A stretch of DNA of 64,000 nt, from the NCBI RefSeq assembly GCF_005239225.2, contig NC_133297.1, positions 12,760,147-12,824,146 of the forward strand. The letters run 5' to 3'. Made by a program: the position numbers and the translations under genes. The DNA is from Populus alba (Eukaryota > Streptophyta > Magnoliopsida > Malpighiales > Salicaceae). Position 1 is the stretch's first letter. Every line of letters begins with the position of its first letter. Below are positions 60,619 through 64,000 of this stretch, in pieces. The notes beneath the pieces were generated by a model. It was not told the origin of the DNA. It saw only the letters and a list, made by a program, of their open reading frames with translations, and ran no database searches.

Positions 60619-62405
60619 ATGAACATATATGCAAATAATACTAAGGCTTTCAAATCATATCCAAGAGGTGATTTTGATTTAGAGTCAGGAACCCTTAGAA
60701 GGTCCCGAAAATCGAAAAACTCCTCCCTGCACCCTTCCAAAATGATCAAATGTTTTGCTAACCGCCTTAATTACTTTTACAAATTGCACCCATTTCTTTT
60801 ATTCTTCATTTCATTGTCTTTTGGGGTCACAATCCTCATTGTTTTGTTTCTATATGAGAGCCGGCACCGAACAATGAATGATTTTGGAAAACTCGATTTG
60901 GGGTTGAATGATTATCCATTTGCTAACCTTAGTAATCTTGTAATGGTTGCTGGACATTCGGTTTATACTAGTAGTTGTGGGAAAGTTGATAGGGAGGATT
61001 CTTGGTTTTTGGAGTCTTATCAAAAGCATCCCGGACAGGCTGCTACTTTTGTGGCTCATATTCAAGAGGGAGTTGAAATTGTTTCGAAGGATGATGGGGC
61101 GTTGCTTTTGTTTAGTGGTGGTGAGACTCGTAAAAATGCTGGTCCTCGTAGTGAAGCACAGAGTTATTGGGCTGTTGCTGAATCAAAAGGATGGTTCAGT
61201 GAGTTCTTCTGATTCTCTAAGTTCATATGCTGTTTGATCGTTTTTTATTTGATTACAATGCCTCATAAACTTGGATTTAATATGTCTTTCTGTTTACTGT
61301 GATTTGCATAAAAGCAAACAATGTTTGCCTAGGGCTATCTTTGAATTTGTTGTTGTTGATGTGTCCTGAGGGAACTCCTCGGCAACTCAACTGAACAATG
61401 AAAACCAAATTTGTGTTTCATGAATGATTTATCTGATTTGGTTTCTGACATAGATTTTACATCCTGATGGCCATGTTTTTAAAGGGGTCCATGTTTAATT
61501 GGGTTAGTAACTTAGTATCATCCTTGGAATTTGACAATTTTTTGCTACTGCCTGTTGCACTAATTGTCTAAACTGATGTGTGCTAGGAATCCACAGCTCA
61601 TAAATGTTGTGAATAGCACACATGGCGTGTGCAACTATTTAAAGGTGTCAAATCATCTGATCTTGATTTTACTGTCATTAAAATGTGTGATTGTCAGGTA
61701 ACGAGGAAAGTGTGAGATGGAGGGCATTGACCGAAGAACATGCCAGAGATAGCTTTGAGAATCTTCTCTTTAGTGTGTGTAGATTCCGAGAACTTACTGG
61801 AAAATATCCCCAAAACATAACTGTAAGTACATGGTTTCCAAATGTCTTTTCTTTTGGTGCTGTGTGAATGATCCTGATTGAGAAAGCAGGATAATGAGTT
61901 CAAATCCTTTTAACTAGATCGAAAATAAGAAGTAACTGAAGATTATATTAAATCTACATCCAGATCTTCCCAGCTTCTTCTTTCTATACCATCAAAAAGA
62001 AAAAAAGCAATAAGAATGTAGAAGTTTAATTCCTTTTGCTTTTGATGTGGATTGTCAATTCTAATTTTTATCACATTTGTGGTCTAGGTCGTTAGTTATG
62101 ATTTCAAAGGGGAAAGATTTGCAAACTTGCATCGCTCTGCAATTAGTTTTCCAGAGTCCAGGTTCTTTTATGCAGGCACCCCAGCCTCATCAACTTCCAA
62201 AGAGGCTGCTTTGAAAGGTGAATCATTGGTGAGATCTCAATTTCAAGAAGATCCTTATGGCTGTAAAGGTTCTCTCTGGCGTAAAAAACTAGGGCGTGAT
62301 CCCTTCCACCGGTCGATTCCTTATCCAAATGGTTGTCCTGAAATTAAAGATCTATTCAGATACTGTGGAGAAGCTCCGTATCCAGGTTACCTCCCTTGGG
62401 CGTAG
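60619..62405 (+). CDS. DUF218-domain single-pass membrane protein
   Basis: Three exons: 60619-61198, 61698-61822, 62088-62405, all GT-AG, 340 residues. The N-terminal ~55 residues are basic and serine-rich. A transmembrane helix follows at about 57-80 ([20 protein letters not shown]). The rest is a DUF218-type domain: [34 protein letters not shown] (the S-G-G and S-E-A signature), [33 protein letters not shown] and [16 protein letters not shown]218 includes bacterial SanA/YdcF-like membrane proteins; the biochemical role of the eukaryotic branch is not known. The topology suggests a type II protein with the domain in a lumen. The neighbours suggest the Arabidopsis At1g21370 type, from memory. 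Confidence 0.93.
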
Positions 62406-63744
62406 AAAATATTTATCATTTCAACCATAATATGCTGTCTTAGTCCATAATATATGATACACCAGCAGAACAATCACAGAACAGATGCTTGACTTGGCAG
62501 TATACCTTCTTCGTGTTAATTTTATTTGCTAGAAATTATAGAAAGACAAATAGACAGAAACTTTTTGCTGCTTTCAAATTTTGTTATCGCATTGGCCATG
62601 GGCAAGTGTGGCTCAATAAGATATCCTACCATGCATTTCATGTTGTTCTTGGGTGACAAAATCAACCAGAGCTTGTACAATTTGCATATATCGGATGAGC
62701 TGCCTTTTGCTTTGTCCTTTCTGGGTGTAGGATAAACAACCTACAGAACCAAGTTCGAAATATACTTTACTTCGACAAAGCATTCCATTAACCATCCTAT
62801 TTGTTTCCTCTTTGCATCAGCCTTGAATTCCATGCATAAGCAGTTCCTTGCATGTAATTAAAGAAGATGAGTTCAAGAAAACCATAGTAGCTTCGTGCCT
62901 GAATAAGCCCTCCTTACCTTGTGGACTAGCTTGGGTAGGAAACTAGTGATATGGTTAGAGATCTTAGGTCTGCAGTGTCCTTGGGATAGAAAATTGAAAG
63001 AACAGAATCGATGCACGCTCGCGGCAGGTCATGAGTGACCTCAAACCAGGTTTATGTCTTTTGGTTACGAGGGCATCAAAATTCGTATGGCTATTCCTTG
63101 ATGCAGTATCGAAAATCTATTATCCGTAATGCCATCACTACAGCTTAGATTAAAATTTTCTAGAATGTAAACTGTTCATATATTTTTTTATCATTTGGAA
63201 TATATTTTTGAATGTATATATGAACAGTAAAACAGGTTAATATATTTCTTTCACCCTTTTGAATTAAATTTATCTTTTAGCTTAAGTGATTAATGTGCAA
63301 GGCAAAGATCAGGCTAGGGGAGGCTCGTTCCATTTTCTTGTCAACTGAAGATAATAAATGGCATGCTGTTTCTTTTTTTTTTCATTGTTTTTTTTCTTTA
63401 TTGATGATTTTTTTGGCCTCTTGAGATAAAAACTTACTCTAAATAACTCGCCCAAGTCATGAATTGAGTTTTGGAATCCATTAAATTTATTTATTTTATT
63501 ATATTATATGGTAAAAATATAAATAACAAATCACAATTAACTCAATAATAAGTGACAAAATTTCTTTAAAACAACATTAAAGAATAAATTTGTAAATTGT
63601 ATAGATAATAACCCGTGGAAAATCAATCCCATCTGGTTGCTGTTTCAATCGGAAGAGAATGAAAGCTCTCAAGATACCCTTTTGTTTTCGGATGACAGGT
63701 GAAAACCCGAGCAATGTCAGGGGAATAATGAATATCGGAAGCCC
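62406..63744. other. 3' flank of the DUF218 gene, no supported gene
   Basis: Probable 3' UTR, then unassigned and AT-rich sequence. No open frame carries a recognisable motif. Confidence 0.5.
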
Positions 63745-63774
63745 TTATCTAGGATGTGCAGCCGCTTCTTCGAC
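63745..63774 (-). other. Possible terminal exon of a gene off the right edge
   Basis: On the minus strand a pyrimidine-rich TTCATTTTTTTCAG-like acceptor is followed by VEEAAAHPR and a TAA at 63747-63745. A short last exon would fit, with the gene lying beyond 64000. Thirty bases cannot prove it. Confidence 0.2.
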
Positions 63775-64000
63775 CTGAAAAAATGAACCTTGCACAGGCA
63801 AATACAACTAAGCTGCCAAAATATTTATGGATAGATAAAATAGTTCATCCCGTCGCTATTGCAAGTGAATTTGTAAATGCAAATTACACGTGCCTATTCC
63901 AATGAAAATTTAGTAAAATTTTCTATTTTTATTAAAATTCTTACAACTCTAAGAATATTCTGACTTGCATCAGATTTCTTATATACTTCTTTATATTATC

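Overview
The window looks like nuclear DNA of a woody eudicot, most likely Salicaceae (Populus or a close relative). The genes have short canonical GT-AG introns, the spaces between them are long and AT-rich, and the repeats are of plant types. These include a Ty1/copia retrotransposon primed by initiator tRNA-Met, a tRNA-derived SINE that matches what I remember of Salicaceae SINEs, LINE fragments and AT-rich MITE-like repeats. No prokaryotic feature, rRNA, tRNA gene or CRISPR array is visible.

Layout. 1-13 kb is repeat-dominated: a non-autonomous TIR element (811-1644) with nested palindromes, then a BAHD acyltransferase pseudogene (3340-9493) split by a young, nearly complete copia element (4038-8930), then a truncated second LTR with its primer-binding site (9893-10226) and older LTR-like debris. 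13-18 kb is decayed repeat sequence, including a CACTA-like terminus. Genes follow: a VQ-motif protein of the MKS1 type (minus, 18454-19152), a Dof zinc-finger transcription factor (plus, 26406-27299), a probably plastid NTF2-like protein in six exons (minus, 30990-33552), an LRR-XI receptor kinase of the RGI (RGF receptor) type in two exons (plus, 40073-43683), a probably plastid thioredoxin/peroxiredoxin-like protein in nine exons (minus, 47803-51057), a glycolipid transfer protein in six exons (plus, 56905-58731) and a DUF218 membrane protein in three exons (plus, 60619-62405). The right edge may hold the last exon of another minus-strand gene.

The genes are individually transcribed and do not form an operon or an obvious pathway. 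Their order is informative: VQ, Dof, thioredoxin-like, GLTP and DUF218 recall the Arabidopsis chromosome 1 block around At1g21320-At1g21370. This is from memory and not searched. If correct, the NTF2-like and RGI-type kinase genes and all the repeats are lineage-specific differences within a conserved block. Spliced models were assembled by hand; each keeps an open frame across every junction. I found no convincing new biological system. The most distinctive items are the split BAHD pseudogene, the defective but young copia copy, the nested palindromes, a minute LINE insertion with a 20-bp target duplication, and an isolated exon-like block at 12347-12448.
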